Source: Arsenophonus endosymbiont of Aphis craccivora (GTDB lineage: Bacteria; Pseudomonadota; Gammaproteobacteria; Enterobacterales; Enterobacteriaceae). Taken from it: a DNA stretch of 64,000 bases. A model generated the notes under the pieces. The model saw only the letters and a list, made by a program, of their open reading frames with translations, was not told where the DNA came from and searched no databases. Position numbers and translations under genes: made by a program. Shown here piece by piece: positions 7,657 to 18,990 of the stretch (position 1 is its first letter; the number at the start of each line of letters is the position of its first letter). The DNA lies in NCBI RefSeq assembly GCF_013460135.1, contig NZ_CP038155.1, positions 1,302,001 through 1,366,000 on the forward strand, in the 5' to 3' direction.

Positions 7657-9408
7657 TTGAAAAATAGCGTGATTAGTAACGAATTAATATGGCAGAATTT
7701 AGCACCTGATTATGAACCTTATCTTAATCTTTTTGCTGCTGCTGATAAACTAGATAATGCCACTTTGGCCATCATTCAACCTAGATTATATAACAGTCTG
7801 GAAAGGTTTTTATTAACACCAACCTATTCTCCTTTTGCTATCATTAAAGCATTAGAATGCCAAAGCTACTTATCTGAGTTAGCAAAATGCATTAAAAATA
7901 TTAATCCATCCTCAGTAGCTATCACTGGAGATTATCAACAATCAAATGGAAGATTTCATTGGCAAGCAGGAACTAAAGGATCATTTACACCCTGTCATTC
8001 GGTCTATTTCTGTAACTGGATAGAAATGCCTCAATTATTTGGCAGTGTTCATCAACATCAAAATAGTGTTCACTTAGAGCCAGGACTATTACATAAAATC
8101 AATGGCGGAGTATTATTACTTTCCGTTGGTACATTATTAGCGCAGCCATTGATGTGGCAGCGCTTAAAACAGATGGTGATGCAAAAACGGTTTGAATGGC
8201 TTCCAGCCAATGATAATCAATTTTTACCCTATCCAATTGATTCAATGCCACTTGATATTAAGCAAATTTTGGTCGGCGACCATTTTAGCCTTGAAGAACT
8301 GGAAACAAAAGAGCCTGAGCTTTTTTCTCAAGCTACCTATGGAGAATATGAATTTGAATTGAATTTTGAACATAGTGGTCAATTATCGCTATGGGTGCAA
8401 TTTATTAAACAAATTATTACCGATTGCCAATTTCCTGCTTTAACGACTGATGCGTGGCCAACCTTCATTACTCAAGCAATTCGATATACGGAAGACAAAT
8501 CTATCCTACCGCTAGATAGAATGTGGCTCATTCGTTGTTTAGCTGAGGCAAATCAATTTCAACAAGATAATCAGTTAACTGCAAAATCGTTCCAAACAGC
8601 GATGCAACAGCGCCAGTGGCAACACGGTTACCTAGCCAAACGCAATCTATATGATATTCTGCAAAAACAAGTTTTTATTAAAACTGAAGGTGAAATGATT
8701 GGCCAAATCAATGGCTTATCTGTTATGCAGTACCCAGGGCATCCAGAACTTATCGGTGAACCATCACGTATTACTTGTGTTGCTCACTTCGGTGATGGTG
8801 AGTTTACTGATGTAGAACGTACAGTTGAGCTGGGCGGTAATATTCACGCTAAAGGCATGATGATTATGAAAGCCTATCTCAATTACGAATTAAAGCTTGA
8901 ACAGCCACAACCCTTTTCTGCCTCAATCGTATTTGAACAGTCTTACAATGAAGTTGATGGTGATAGCGCATCATTAGCTGAACTTTGTGCATTAATTAGT
9001 GCACTTTCTCTTCAGCCTATCGATCAGCAAATTGCGGTTACCGGTGCAGTAGATCAATTCGGTTATGTACAACCGATTGGTAGTATTAACCAAAAAATCG
9101 AAAGCTTTTTTAACGTCTGTTTCCAACGTGAATTAACCGGTCAGCAAGGAGTTATCATTCCTGCGGCTAATATTCGTCATTTATGCTTAAAAACCGATCT
9201 TATTGCAGCAGTCAAATCTGGCGTATTTCACCTTTGGCCGGTTGAACACGTTTCTGAAGCCATTTCAATTTTAACCAAACATGCTTATTATAAGCAACAA
9301 TATGATACAAATAACTTACACCTGTTAGCTTTAATACAAGAACGAATTACTCAGGCTAATAACCAAGAAAGACCAAAATTCATGGGGCTGCTAAAGTGGC
9401 TGAATTAA
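7657..9408 (+). CDS. ycbZ: Lon-like protease LonH (YcbZ)
   Basis: 583 residues, close to the 586 of E. coli YcbZ/LonH, a putative ATP-independent Lon-family protease. The N-terminal part is a degenerate AAA-like domain. The C-terminal third is the Lon proteolytic domain, with Ser437 in EVDGDSASLAELCALISAL and Lys480 in INQKIESFF forming the catalytic dyad, plus GGNIHAKGMMIMKAYL. The start given is TTG 7657; GTG 7669 is an alternative. Both are non-ATG, and no strong Shine-Dalgarno decides. It lies upstream of fabA as in E. coli. Its substrate is unknown. Confidence 0.9.
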   Translation: MKNSVISNELIWQNLAPDYEPYLNLFAAADKLDNATLAIIQPRLYNSLERFLLTPTYSPFAIIKALECQSYLSELAKCIKNINPSSVAITGDYQQSNGRFHWQAGTKGSFTPCHSVYFCNWIEMPQLFGSVHQHQNSVHLEPGLLHKINGGVLLLSVGTLLAQPLMWQRLKQMVMQKRFEWLPANDNQFLPYPIDSMPLDIKQILVGDHFSLEELETKEPELFSQATYGEYEFELNFEHSGQLSLWVQFIKQIITDCQFPALTTDAWPTFITQAIRYTEDKSILPLDRMWLIRCLAEANQFQQDNQLTAKSFQTAMQQRQWQHGYLAKRNLYDILQKQVFIKTEGEMIGQINGLSVMQYPGHPELIGEPSRITCVAHFGDGEFTDVERTVELGGNIHAKGMMIMKAYLNYELKLEQPQPFSASIVFEQSYNEVDGDSASLAELCALISALSLQPIDQQIAVTGAVDQFGYVQPIGSINQKIESFFNVCFQRELTGQQGVIIPAANIRHLCLKTDLIAAVKSGVFHLWPVEHVSEAISILTKHAYYKQQYDTNNLHLLALIQERITQANNQERPKFMGLLKWLN

Positions 9409-9497
9409 ATTAAAAAAAATCGCTGATCGGAGTTGCTCAGCTTACAAGTGTACGCTATTCTTTAACCTTATTATTAATAATAAGGCTATTTAGTAAT

Positions 9498-10016
9498 ATG
9501 GTTGATAAACGCAACTCCTATAAAAAAGAAGATTTGGATGCTTCCGGCAGAGGTAAACTTTTTGGTGAAAATGGACCGCCATTACCTTCCGGTAATATGT
9601 TGATGATGGATCGCATCACAACAATGACCGAAAGTGGCGGCAATTATGATAAAGGGTTTATCGAAGCAGAATTTGATATCAAACCTGATTTATGGTTTTT
9701 TAGTTGCCACTTCACTAATGATCCCGTTATGCCTGGTTGTCTAGGGTTAGATGCAATGTGGCAACTCGTTGGTTTCTACCTGGGATGGCTTGGTGGTAAA
9801 GGTAAAGGCCGAGCACTGGGCGTAGGTGAGGTCAAATTTACTGGACAAGTTTTGCCAACCGCAAAAAAAGTAACCTACCGTATCCATTTAAAACGTGTTA
9901 TTAATCGAAAATTGATTATGGGTGTGGCTGATGGTGAAGTCTTGGTTGATGATAAGTGCATTTACACAGCAAAAGATTTGAAAGTCGGTTTATTTCAAGA
10001 TACAAGCAGCTTTTAA
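9498..10016 (+). CDS. fabA: 3-hydroxydecanoyl-ACP dehydratase/isomerase
   Basis: 172 residues, the standard FabA length. It dehydrates 3-hydroxydecanoyl-ACP and isomerises trans-2 to cis-3-decenoyl-ACP, the step that commits acyl chains to unsaturated fatty acid synthesis. The active-site His71 lies in [19 protein letters not shown] and the catalytic Asp lies in [10 protein letters not shown]. It is intact and cytosolic. In E. coli rmf follows fabA; here pqiC follows convergently after 70 bp and rmf is absent. Confidence 0.97.
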   Translation: MVDKRNSYKKEDLDASGRGKLFGENGPPLPSGNMLMMDRITTMTESGGNYDKGFIEAEFDIKPDLWFFSCHFTNDPVMPGCLGLDAMWQLVGFYLGWLGGKGKGRALGVGEVKFTGQVLPTAKKVTYRIHLKRVINRKLIMGVADGEVLVDDKCIYTAKDLKVGLFQDTSSF

Positions 10017-10038
10017 AGTCAGATTTTTGTGTCATAAA

Positions 10039-10064
10039 CCCCTTCTGTTATCAAGCTGAAGGGG
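10039..10064. terminator. Hairpin between convergent fabA and pqiC
   Basis: A perfect 7-bp stem CCCCTTC/GAAGGGG with a 12-base loop lies 23 bp after the fabA stop. No clean T run follows, so it is a plausible bidirectional terminator rather than a certain one. Confidence 0.55.
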
Positions 10065-10087
10065 CAAATATGTTATATTTTATACAT

Positions 10088-10639
10088 TCAAGATAATTGG
10101 CTCGCTATTGATTGTCCAACCTGAGTCCAACCTCTTGCTAACGTCCTAACTAATGCCGAATAGCCATTTTCATCTTGATCAAGCAGCAGACTAAAATCTC
10201 GCTTGATAATGACTTTATCACTTTTATAAATCCAGTTTCCCTGGATAATCACTTTACCATCATAACGGCCATGAAAAGCGGTCAAAAAGACATTAAGACT
10301 ATCAGGTCTGTTTTCCAGCGGTTGAGCCGATCCTAATCGATTAGGCAACATTATTGATAACTGATTGACTAAATTTTGCATCAATTGCTGTTCTAACGGG
10401 CTTGCCCATAGATGATTGTTTGCATTAACATAATTAACATCGCTAGTTTGGTAAGTAATACCATTAGCTGCCAATATTCCAGACAATTGCACTGTCTGTA
10501 CCCAAAGCTGTTTTTGCGTTAGTAAATCACTTTTTTTAGTCACTAAGCTCGGCGTTGTTGGTAATTGATAATAAGATTTTTCAATACCACTACTACAACC
10601 GATAAGTAAAAAACACAAAATCCATGCCAAATATCTCAT
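10088..10639 (-). CDS. pqiC: Intermembrane transport lipoprotein PqiC
   Basis: 183 residues with a lipoprotein signal: MRYLAWILCFLLIGCSSG, with lipobox LIGC and Cys15 as the lipidated residue. PqiC is the outer-membrane partner of the PqiAB conduit (MCE family) for lipid transport across the periplasm. It ends before the fabA terminator, and its start abuts the end of pqiB, so it is the last gene of the pqiABC operon. The frame is intact although pqiA and pqiB are both broken, so it probably has no partner left. Confidence 0.88.
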   Translation of the reverse strand: MRYLAWILCFLLIGCSSGIEKSYYQLPTTPSLVTKKSDLLTQKQLWVQTVQLSGILAANGITYQTSDVNYVNANNHLWASPLEQQLMQNLVNQLSIMLPNRLGSAQPLENRPDSLNVFLTAFHGRYDGKVIIQGNWIYKSDKVIIKRDFSLLLDQDENGYSALVRTLARGWTQVGQSIASQLS

Positions 10640-12280
10640 TATTTTGTCACCTTCTTCGGTTCTGGATCCTTGATCGATTTTGCTTTAAAAACAAGTGCAT
10701 TACTCTTATTATTCAATGTCTTGATAACGGGTTGAATATCTCTTAACACCTGATCAAGACGCTGCATATTATCGATCATTCTATTATAGGCAGGTGATCC
10801 TGGTTGCAAACCTTGCATAACGCGATTTAATTCAAGCAAAGTCTGTTGCAGATCAGCGGGGATCTTTTGAAAGTCTTTGCTAGTCATCAGTTTATTCAAC
10901 TCAGATAAAGTACGCTGTGCTTCACGAATGGTTTTCTGACTTTCTGCTAGCGTATTTGTGGCTTGACTTATCATAGGCTCAATCGGCAGACGATTGATTT
11001 TATCTAGTGCCTCAACCACTTTTTGTTGGATCTGTGATAATCCAGCACTAACCGTTGGAATAATATCGTAATCAGCAACTTTTAATGGCCCTTTCCATTG
11101 GCCTTTTTCTGGATAGAAATCCAAATCGATATACAATGCTCCGGTAATTAGGTTAGCCGATTTGAAAGCTGCTCTTAATCCTTGTCTTAATGCTGCGGCA
11201 AACTCTTTTTCTAGATCAATATCGGTACTAACACGACCAGGCTCAATATGAATTAAAACAGGAATACGGAATTCATTATCCAATTTTGCCGTAATTTCTC
11301 AGAATCAAACGGAACCTCCATCACGGTTCCTAAGCGAATTCCTCTACATTCAACTGGTGCGCCAGGTTGTAATCCGCGAACTGAATCAGAGAAAAACAAA
11401 ATAAAATCTTTGTGTACAGTATATAAAGAGTTCTGAATACTTCTTTGATCTTCATAGAGTCTGAATAGGCTTTTATCTTCCACCCTCTTACCTGGTTGCC
11501 AACCCTCTACAACATCAAAACTAACACCCCACCACTAAATAGTGTGGTTAAAGAGCCCATCTCTAAGTCTAAGCGAACACCTTGTGCCGATAGATCAAAA
11601 GCAATACCACTATCCTGCCAAAAACGAACATTTTCCGTTACTAGCCCATCATAAGGGGCATTAATAAAGAGTTGATAATGCATATTGCGGCTTTTAATAT
11701 CAAACGAACTCGCTTCTACCGAACCGACTCGATAACCATGGAATAGCGCTGGGGCGCCATTTAATCTACCAGCCTGATCACTAGTCAAAATCACTCGAAT
11801 ACCTTTAGCATCAGGTGAAGCTAATGGCGGCGAACCTAATAAATCAAATTTCTCAGCATGCTGTTCACTATTGCCAGGTTGTACTTCAATAAATACGCCA
11901 GAAAATAGCGTGCCTAAACCGGTTATTCCCTCTTTGCCAATAGCCGGTTTAACGATCCAGAATGCGGTATCTTTCTTTAACAAATCTCTCATGCCATCAT
12001 TTAAACGTGCTTTAATAATTACACGCTTAAAGTTGTTATCAAGAGAAACTTTTTCCACCAAGCCTATGTCAACACTACGACTTTTCAGTTTGGTTTTTCC
12101 CGCTTCAACACCTTCGGCATTATAGGTAATCAATGTCACTTCAGGACCTAAATGGCTAAAATGGTAAATTAGGATCCAGGCACCAATAAAGATGGTGATA
12201 ATTGGAATGATCCAAATCGGTGACCAGCTTTTTAGTTTACTGATCTTTGCTTGCGCGTCAGTGTTATTTTTATTAGCCAC
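10639..12280 (-). pseudogene. pqiB: MCE-domain protein PqiB, two frameshifts
   Basis: PqiB is an inner-membrane-anchored protein with three MCE domains forming a periplasmic tunnel. The first 250 residues are intact: an N-terminal membrane segment (WSPIWIIPIITIFIGAW), MCE repeats with GKTKLKSRSVDIGLVE, and GITGLGTLFSGVFIEVQPG. Near 11527 an extra base in a C4 run on the plus strand ends the frame shortly after FSGG. Family-like sequence (SVRGLQPGAPVECRGIRLG) resumes in a second frame. Near 11285 an A run one base short on the coding strand shifts into a third frame (DNEFRIPVLIHIEPGRV to the stop). The total would be about 545 residues. A truncated first-MCE product might be made; function of the tunnel is very unlikely. 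Confidence 0.9.
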
Positions 12281-13562
12281 CTTGCAACCCCTTTTCTAAC
12301 CGAATTCTACTCTGCGATACAACATTACAGCGATCCCAAGTTAAACGCGGATCAAAAGTCATTGCCGCAAACATGGTTAAAATCACAACAGCAGCAAATA
12401 AAATCACCCCAAGTGCCGGTGAAACGCTCATTAATCGTCCCATTTGCACCAATGACGATAATACTGCAATCACAAAAACATCAATCATTGACCAACGTCC
12501 AACACATTCAACAAGTTCATAAACAAAATGTATCCTCGCCGGATCCCGATTGCCATAACCTTTAGCATCAAAACATAACCAGCCTACTGCCACTATTTTT
12601 AAGCTAGGTACCATAATGCTAGCAATAAAAATAATAATGGCGCCCGGATACGAACCATCACCCCATAACAAAATAACACCGGACATAATAGTAGAGTCTA
12701 GTCTACTACCTAATGTATTGGTGATCATAACAGACAAAACGTTTGCTGGAATATAAAGAACTAATGAGGAGAGCAATAATGCCATGGTATTTTTAAACTA
12801 TTAGGCCGCCTAACATATCCTTTGGTATGGCAACGAGGACAGTATTTACGTTCAGCTGGCAAAATGGCCATACAAATATGACAGGATCTGACGTTTTGAC
12901 TAATACCACTTTTGCCTTCTTGCAGTGGAATCTCAAGCTTTGGCACTTCACCTATTTTCTGCCATAACCAATGTCTATCTAAACATTGAAATGCCCTGAC
13001 CTGCAACAAACAAAAAAAACAATAAGGAACAAAACTGATACCCAAAGTAATTTCACCATAGGTCATTAGTTTTACAAAACTAACCAGCACACCAGCTAGA
13101 AAAATTTCTACCATGCACCAGGTTTTCATGTGAAATAACGTCCTAGCAAGATTTATTTTTAACCAAAGCGGGAGATTAACTCGTTGACATAATAAAATAA
13201 TGGCAACCATACAAAAAGCGGGTACTGCCACGACAAAAAGGAGAAAAAACCAGCCAAGACTAGCATACTTTACATTAAACATGGCATGAGCAATATTAAA
13301 CAGTCAAATTTGACTTTCAATGCCCATGACACTCATTTTTACGTAAGGAAATAAACAGGCAATAAGCAACATCACTAATGCGCTAATCGCTATTGCAGTT
13401 GGTTGATTAGCGATACTTCCACTTAGCAGATAAAACAGTATGACAGCGTGGACAGCTGGCTCTAGTGCCTTGTTCTAAAACCGGTAATGCTACCAATAAA
13501 TCACATTGGGGGCAGAGTATCTTATTATGACAACTTTCTTTAAGATGATTATGAGAGCACAA
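12273..13562 (-). pseudogene. pqiA: Inner membrane protein PqiA, two frameshifts and an internal stop
   Basis: PqiA is a polytopic inner-membrane protein with two zinc-ribbon-like CxxC pairs that partners PqiB. The reading starts at TTG 13562 after GAGGAGAG: ILCPQCDLLVALPVLEQG and CPRCHT. It shifts frame around 13425, meets an in-frame TGA at 13304-13306, and continues with YASLGWFFLLFVVAVPAF, FLAGVLVSFVKLMTYG and CPRCHTKGYVRRPNSLK. A second shift occurs in an A run near 12789, after which MALLLSSLVLYIPANVL to WSMIDVFVIAVLSSLV is read. The 3' end overlaps the pqiB start by 8 bp, as in an operon. With three lesions it is a clear pseudogene. Confidence 0.9.
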
Positions 13563-13595
13563 CTTTTCTCTCCTCTATACATTCATAATGCCAAA

Positions 13596-15506
13596 TTATT
13601 GGCTATTTTTAAGTGATTCTAATTCTTGCCAACGCTCGAATGTCATTTCCATTTCTGCTTCTTTCTCAGCTAATGCTTTTAATACTGATTCAGTAACGCT
13701 ATGGGGCTGATTAAAAAATTCCGGCGCACTAACTTGAGCTTGCAAGATGGCAATTTCAGCTTCTAACGCTTCTAACTGCAGCGGTAATTGTTCTAGTTCT
13801 CTTAATAAATGATCACTAATTTTATTACTTTTTCGTTTTGGCTGCTCTTTAGCTGTTTCCACTACCGCAATATTGGCTTTACTAACAGTAGCAGGCGATA
13901 AAGAAATTTTTTTTCTACGCTGCGAAGAGGCGTCATAAAACCCCCCCACATACCGCTCAACTTTACCATGATCTTCAAACATCCAGCACTCAGTTACGGT
14001 ATTATCAACAAATTGACGATCATGGCTAACCAATAATACTGTCCCTTTATAACTATCAACGAGCTCTTCCAATAGTTCAAGTGTTTCAATATCTAAATCA
14101 TTAGTCGGTTCATCAAGGATCAACAAATTACTGGGTTTTAAAAACAAACGTGCCAATAATAATCGATTTTTCTCTCCACCTGAAAGGGCTCGCACCGGTG
14201 TCATGGCGCGTTTAGGATGAAACAAGAAATCTTGTAAATAACCAAGCACATGACGCGGCTGTCCATTAACCATTACTTCCTGTTTACCTTCAGCTAAATT
14301 ATCCATCACCGTTTTATCCGGATCTAGCGTCATTCTATGTTGATCAAAATAAGCAATCTCAAGTTTGGTACCGCGGTAAATATTACCGCTATCCGCCTCA
14401 ATTTGTCCTAACATCCACTTGAGCAATGTTGTCTTGCCGCAGCCATTAGGCCCGATTAAGGCTATTTTATCACCACGTTGCACTTGGACACTAAAATTAT
14501 CAATTAATACTTTATTGCCAATGCGATAATTAACATTTTCAAGCTCAAACACTAGCTTGCCTGAACGACTTGCATCGGAAACCTGCATCTTCGCCGTCCC
14601 CATTACCTCGCGTCGCTCAGAACGTGCTAGGCGTAAGGATTTTAATGCTCTCACTCTGCCTTCATTACGAGTACGCCGGGCTTTTATTCCCTGGCGGATC
14701 CAAACTTCTTCCTGTGCCAATTTACGATCAAACTCAGCATTCTGCTGCTCTTCTACCCGTAATGCTTCTTCTTTATTGATCAGATAATCGTCATAATCAC
14801 CCGGCCAGGAAGCTAATTTACCCCGATCAAGATCAATGATGCGAGTTGCCATATGGCGAATAAAAGAGCGATCATGGGAGACAAACACGATACTACCCTG
14901 AAAATCTTTTAGAAAATTTTCTAACCATAAGATGGTATCAATATCTAAATGGTTGGTCGGTTCATCAAGAAAAAGAACCCGTGGCCCACAGACTAAAGCA
15001 CGCGCCAATGCAGCCTTGCGTAACCAACCGCCGGACAATGCAGATAACGGGCTGTCAGCTGGCAGCTGCAATTGCTTAATCACATCATTAATTTGTGTAT
15101 CGAGTAACCACAAATTATCGCGATCTAATACCTCCTGCAATTCAGCTAACTTATTAAGATTCTTTTCACTGGGATCTTGTTCGACCATTTTTGCTATTTT
15201 ATGAAAAGATTTAATATAATTTGCCTGCTCTTTAGCACCTTCAGCGACAAAATCAAAAACAGTACCACCGATATCACGCGGTGGATCTTGCTGTAAACGA
15301 GCAACCTGCAGATCCTGCTGATAAACGACCTGACCATCATCAAGCGGTTGTTCTTTGGTCAATACGCGCATTAGGGTTGATTTGCCGGCACCATTACGGC
15401 CAACCAAACAAACCCTGTCATTATCTTCAATATGCAACTCTGTATTATCTAATAACGGCGCATCACTAAAAGCCAGATAGGCAGATGACATATTCATTAA
15501 TGACAT
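13596..15506 (-). CDS. uup: ABC-F ATPase Uup
   Basis: 636 residues (E. coli 635). There are two ABC ATPase domains, each with Walker A (GRNGAGKST near residue 37, GPNGCGKTT near 357), signature (LSGGWLRKA, LSGGEKNRL) and Walker B followed by DEPTNHLD/DEPTNDLD. There is no membrane domain. A C-terminal coiled coil (residues about 570-630) binds branched DNA in the family. ABC-F proteins act on ribosomes; Uup also limits transposon precise excision and aids Holliday-junction tolerance. Only 3 bp separate it from rlmL upstream, so they are probably co-transcribed. A run of seven G in the coding strand (13938-13944) encodes VGG in YVGGFYD and is a potential slippage site; the frame is open here. 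Confidence 0.95.
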   Translation of the reverse strand: MSLMNMSSAYLAFSDAPLLDNTELHIEDNDRVCLVGRNGAGKSTLMRVLTKEQPLDDGQVVYQQDLQVARLQQDPPRDIGGTVFDFVAEGAKEQANYIKSFHKIAKMVEQDPSEKNLNKLAELQEVLDRDNLWLLDTQINDVIKQLQLPADSPLSALSGGWLRKAALARALVCGPRVLFLDEPTNHLDIDTILWLENFLKDFQGSIVFVSHDRSFIRHMATRIIDLDRGKLASWPGDYDDYLINKEEALRVEEQQNAEFDRKLAQEEVWIRQGIKARRTRNEGRVRALKSLRLARSERREVMGTAKMQVSDASRSGKLVFELENVNYRIGNKVLIDNFSVQVQRGDKIALIGPNGCGKTTLLKWMLGQIEADSGNIYRGTKLEIAYFDQHRMTLDPDKTVMDNLAEGKQEVMVNGQPRHVLGYLQDFLFHPKRAMTPVRALSGGEKNRLLLARLFLKPSNLLILDEPTNDLDIETLELLEELVDSYKGTVLLVSHDRQFVDNTVTECWMFEDHGKVERYVGGFYDASSQRRKKISLSPATVSKANIAVVETAKEQPKRKSNKISDHLLRELEQLPLQLEALEAEIAILQAQVSAPEFFNQPHSVTESVLKALAEKEAEMEMTFERWQELESLKNSQ

Positions 15507-15509
15507 AAA

Positions 15510-17627
15510 TTACTTTTCCGTATCTGCATGACCAATCAACCAGCAGTTATGGATCTGGCGATTACGTGTAAAATCAAGTGAAATGGTTTGCTGAGTGATT
15601 TCCTTGGCAGTTAATCCTAATTGAGTAATACCTGACATATCCATTTTAAAACCACGCTTATTATTAGAAAATACCACTGTACCGCCAGGACGCAGCAAGC
15701 GCTTAATCTGCATCATCAAGTTGATATGATCACGTTGCACATCAAAGGTGGCATTCATTCGTTTTGAATTGGAGAAAGTGGGTGGATCAATGAAAATCAA
15801 ATCAAATTTTTCTGTCGTCTGCGCTAACCAAGCGAAACAATCAGCCTGAATAAGCCGATGATGCTGACCGGTTAATTTATTGGTCTGTAAATTTTTTTCT
15901 GCCCATTCTAAATAGGTACGCGACATATCAACACTAGTGGTGGAACGAGCACCACCGAGACCCGCATGTACCGATGCCGACGCCGTGTAAGCAAACAGAT
16001 TCAAGAAATCTTTTCCTTTACTCATATTCGCTAACATTTTACGCACCAAACGATGATCTAAAAACAATCCTGTATCCAAATAATCGGTCAAATTTACCCA
16101 TAATTGGTCATTATACTCATGTACTAATAAAAACTTACCCTGCTGGGATAATTTCTCATATTGTTGCTTACCGGCTTTGCGCTGGCGTGTTTTTAACACC
16201 AATTGGCTGGAAGTTAATGCCAATACCTGCATGATTGCACTGATCACATCAAACAGACGTTGTTTAGCTTTATGGCTATCTATACTCTTGGGCGGCGCAT
16301 ATTCTTGAATAACAATATGTTCGCCATAACGATCAACTGCAACATTATATTCAGGTAAATCAGCATCATAAATGCGATAACAATCAATCCCCTGTTGTTT
16401 GGCCCATTTATTAAGTTTTTTCTCATTTTTGTTCAGCCTGTTAGCAAAATCTTCGCCAACCATGCTATGGCTGCCAACCGTTTTAGCTGATAACAGATAA
16501 TTTTTCTGAATGCAATTTAACGGTCCATTTTTGGTTTTAAACTCACGTTCGGCTCGTAGCCCTAAGCAAGCTAATAGTTCTGGCGAACCACTAAATAGCG
16601 ATAAACGCCAGCCTGGAAACTGATTTTTTAATACTCGTCCTAAGAGACTGTAAAGCGCGATTAAAGCAGGTTCACTTTCCAAACGCTCACCATAGGGTGG
16701 ATTGCTAGTGATAAACCCCTGTTGAGCAAATGTAAATGGATTATCCAATTTAGCCGCATCACCAGGTTGGAAATTTATTAAAGAGTGAACACCGGCTTGT
16801 TTAGCATTCTTCTTGGCTATTTCCAAAATGTGGCGATCAATATCTAAGCCATAGAAAAGCGCAGTCGCTTGCTCGATCCCTGTCTGAAACCGTTTTTCCG
16901 CTTCAGCAATTACAGCAGCCCAAAGCGTTGGATTATAACCCGACCAGCATTGAAATCCCCAAAATTGACGCGCTAAACCAGGTGCACGATCACAGGCCAT
17001 CATTGCAGCTTCAATTAATAATGTGCCGGAACCACACATCGGATCGACCATTGGCAAACCAGGCTGCCAACCTGAGCGTAAAACAATGGCAGCAGCTAAA
17101 TTCTCTTTGATAGGCGCTTGCCCTGCTAAACTACGATATCCACGGATATGGAGCGGATCACCGCTTAAATCCAACGATATTGTGGCGTTATCTTTATATA
17201 AATGGACATTAACCCGTATATCGGGTTGCTGTTTGGCAATGTTGGGCCGTTTATTCATTTTACGCGTAAAGCTGTCCACAATAGCGTCTTTCACCCGTAA
17301 AGTCCCATATTGGCTATTGCGGATAACTTGGTTAGTTCCATTAAAATAAACGGCAAAAGTATCATTTACGGTAAACAAATCAGGCCAATCAATTGTCTGT
17401 GCTGCAAGGTAGAGATCCATATCATTAAAAACCTGGCAGCTAGCTAAGGGTAATAAAATCCTCGATGCTAAAAAACTCCATAACAGACTCAAATACATGC
17501 CACGTTCGTCAACTTGAAAATGCACGCCACCCTGAGCAATATGACAATATTTTGCTCCTAATGCCTCCAGTTCACTTTTAAGTAATTCTTCCAGTCCAAA
17601 TGCCGTAGTAGCAAACAGAGCTCTCAT
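15510..17627 (-). CDS. rlmL: 23S rRNA m2G2445/m7G2069 methyltransferase RlmKL
   Basis: 705 residues (E. coli about 702), a fused enzyme. The N-terminal THUMP domain (residues about 45-155) is followed by the RlmL m2G methyltransferase with SAM motif [19 protein letters not shown] and catalytic NPPYGER. The C-terminal RlmK m7G methyltransferase has [19 protein letters not shown] and [12 protein letters not shown]. It modifies 23S rRNA in domain V during 50S assembly. It is divergent from ycbX across about 100 bp and upstream of uup on the same strand. Intact. Confidence 0.95.
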   Translation of the reverse strand: MRALFATTAFGLEELLKSELEALGAKYCHIAQGGVHFQVDERGMYLSLLWSFLASRILLPLASCQVFNDMDLYLAAQTIDWPDLFTVNDTFAVYFNGTNQVIRNSQYGTLRVKDAIVDSFTRKMNKRPNIAKQQPDIRVNVHLYKDNATISLDLSGDPLHIRGYRSLAGQAPIKENLAAAIVLRSGWQPGLPMVDPMCGSGTLLIEAAMMACDRAPGLARQFWGFQCWSGYNPTLWAAVIAEAEKRFQTGIEQATALFYGLDIDRHILEIAKKNAKQAGVHSLINFQPGDAAKLDNPFTFAQQGFITSNPPYGERLESEPALIALYSLLGRVLKNQFPGWRLSLFSGSPELLACLGLRAEREFKTKNGPLNCIQKNYLLSAKTVGSHSMVGEDFANRLNKNEKKLNKWAKQQGIDCYRIYDADLPEYNVAVDRYGEHIVIQEYAPPKSIDSHKAKQRLFDVISAIMQVLALTSSQLVLKTRQRKAGKQQYEKLSQQGKFLLVHEYNDQLWVNLTDYLDTGLFLDHRLVRKMLANMSKGKDFLNLFAYTASASVHAGLGGARSTTSVDMSRTYLEWAEKNLQTNKLTGQHHRLIQADCFAWLAQTTEKFDLIFIDPPTFSNSKRMNATFDVQRDHINLMMQIKRLLRPGGTVVFSNNKRGFKMDMSGITQLGLTAKEITQQTISLDFTRNRQIHNCWLIGHADTEK

Positions 17628-17729
17628 ATCGTTGTCACCTGAATAAAAAATTGCTGCACATTATAGCTAACCCTGCGCACATATCATAAAGTTACTAGCA
17701 AAATTATCGCGCTTAAACAGGAGTTAAGA

Positions 17730-18841
17730 ATGATCCGGTTATCTCGTCTTTATATCCATCCAGTTAAATCAATGAAAGGCATTCTTTTGTCACAAGCTTA
17801 TGCAGAAAATAGTGGCCTAGGTTTTCGATCGCTATTTTATGGTTACCAATAATCAAGGTGGGTTTATTACTGCGCGGCAATATCCACAAATGCTGTTATT
17901 TAAGCCAATAATACTTGAAAATGGCATTCAAATACAAGCACCTGATAAGCACACAGCAACTATTTTATATAAAGACTTTATTAACCATCCCTTACTAACT
18001 GAAGTGTGGGGCAATCATTTTACCGCGTTTGCCGCACCAGCGAAGATTAATCAATGGCTGTCGCAATATTTTAATTCTGCTGTTCAATTAAGGTGGTTAG
18101 GTAAAATACACAGCCGCCGAATAAAAAAATTTCCAGCTATCCCTCTCTCATTTGCTGATGGCTATCCTTATCTTGTTATTAATCAAGCCTCATTTAAAGC
18201 GCTTCAAAAACAATGCCCATCTGATATTAAGTTAGAACAATATTAGAGGCAATTTGATCATAACTGGTGCCGAGGCTTTTGCTGAAGATAGTTGGCATAC
18301 AAAACAAATCTGTGAGGTTGTTTTCGAGCTTGTCAAACCTTGTAGCCGCTGCATTTTGACGACAGTAAATATTGATGATGGCTCACAGCACCCCACTGGA
18401 GAACCGTTAACAACACTACAAAGTTTCCGCACTGATGAGCATGGAGAAATTGATTTTGGCCAAAATGCCATCGCCAAAAATAGCGGTCTGATCCGCGTTG
18501 GCGATGCGGTAAAAATTTTAACTAAAAAACAACCTAAACAATATAAAACGGTAAAATCAACTAAGCCTCAGATAATTAATCCAGAAAAAGAAACCACATT
18601 ATTAATCGATGTTAATGGCACAAAATATTTAGCCAATAACCAAATTGTTATCTTGGCACAATTGGAAAAGCATGGCTTAAAAATTCCCTACTCTTGCCGA
18701 GCGGGCATTTGTGGTTGTTGTAAAATGAAACTAATAGCAGGTGAAGTGATCCCATTGACAAAAACAGCAATCAAAGAATATGGCGTGATCCTGAGTTGTA
18801 GTTGCATTCCCAAAACAAATATTAAATTACTATTAAGCTAA
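17730..18841 (+). pseudogene. ycbX: MOSC/2Fe-2S molybdenum-hydroxylaminopurine protein YcbX, two frameshifts
   Basis: YcbX works with CysJ to reduce N-hydroxylated base analogues using a molybdenum cofactor (family knowledge). The ATG at 17730 follows AGGAG and reads RLYIHPVKSMKGI (MOSC N-terminal). An extra base near 17826 breaks the frame; the expected FDRYFMVT is found in the next frame. A second extra T near 18244 breaks it again (LEQY then RGNLIITGAEAF). The MOSC domain with VKPCSRCILTTV and the C-terminal ferredoxin domain with CRAGICGCCKMKL are otherwise well conserved, so inactivation looks recent. Both lesions are +1 and no compensation is seen. Confidence 0.9.
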
Positions 18842-18846
18842 TTCTT

Positions 18847-18877
18847 ATCCATCATTCGTCATCAATGAATGATGGAT
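18847..18877. terminator. Hairpin between convergent ycbX and zapC remnant
   Basis: An 11-bp perfect stem ATCCATCATTC/GAATGATGGAT with a 9-base loop lies 5 bp after the ycbX stop. No T run follows on the plus strand, so terminator function is only suggested. Confidence 0.5.
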
Positions 18878-18990
18878 ATTACTGTTGGTTTAAAGATGCT
18901 GCACAAATTAGTTATTATATAAACCTTGAATATTGATTAATTCAGGTTATTTTTTTATGAAACAGTTCTTTCATATATTGAACTACTGGC

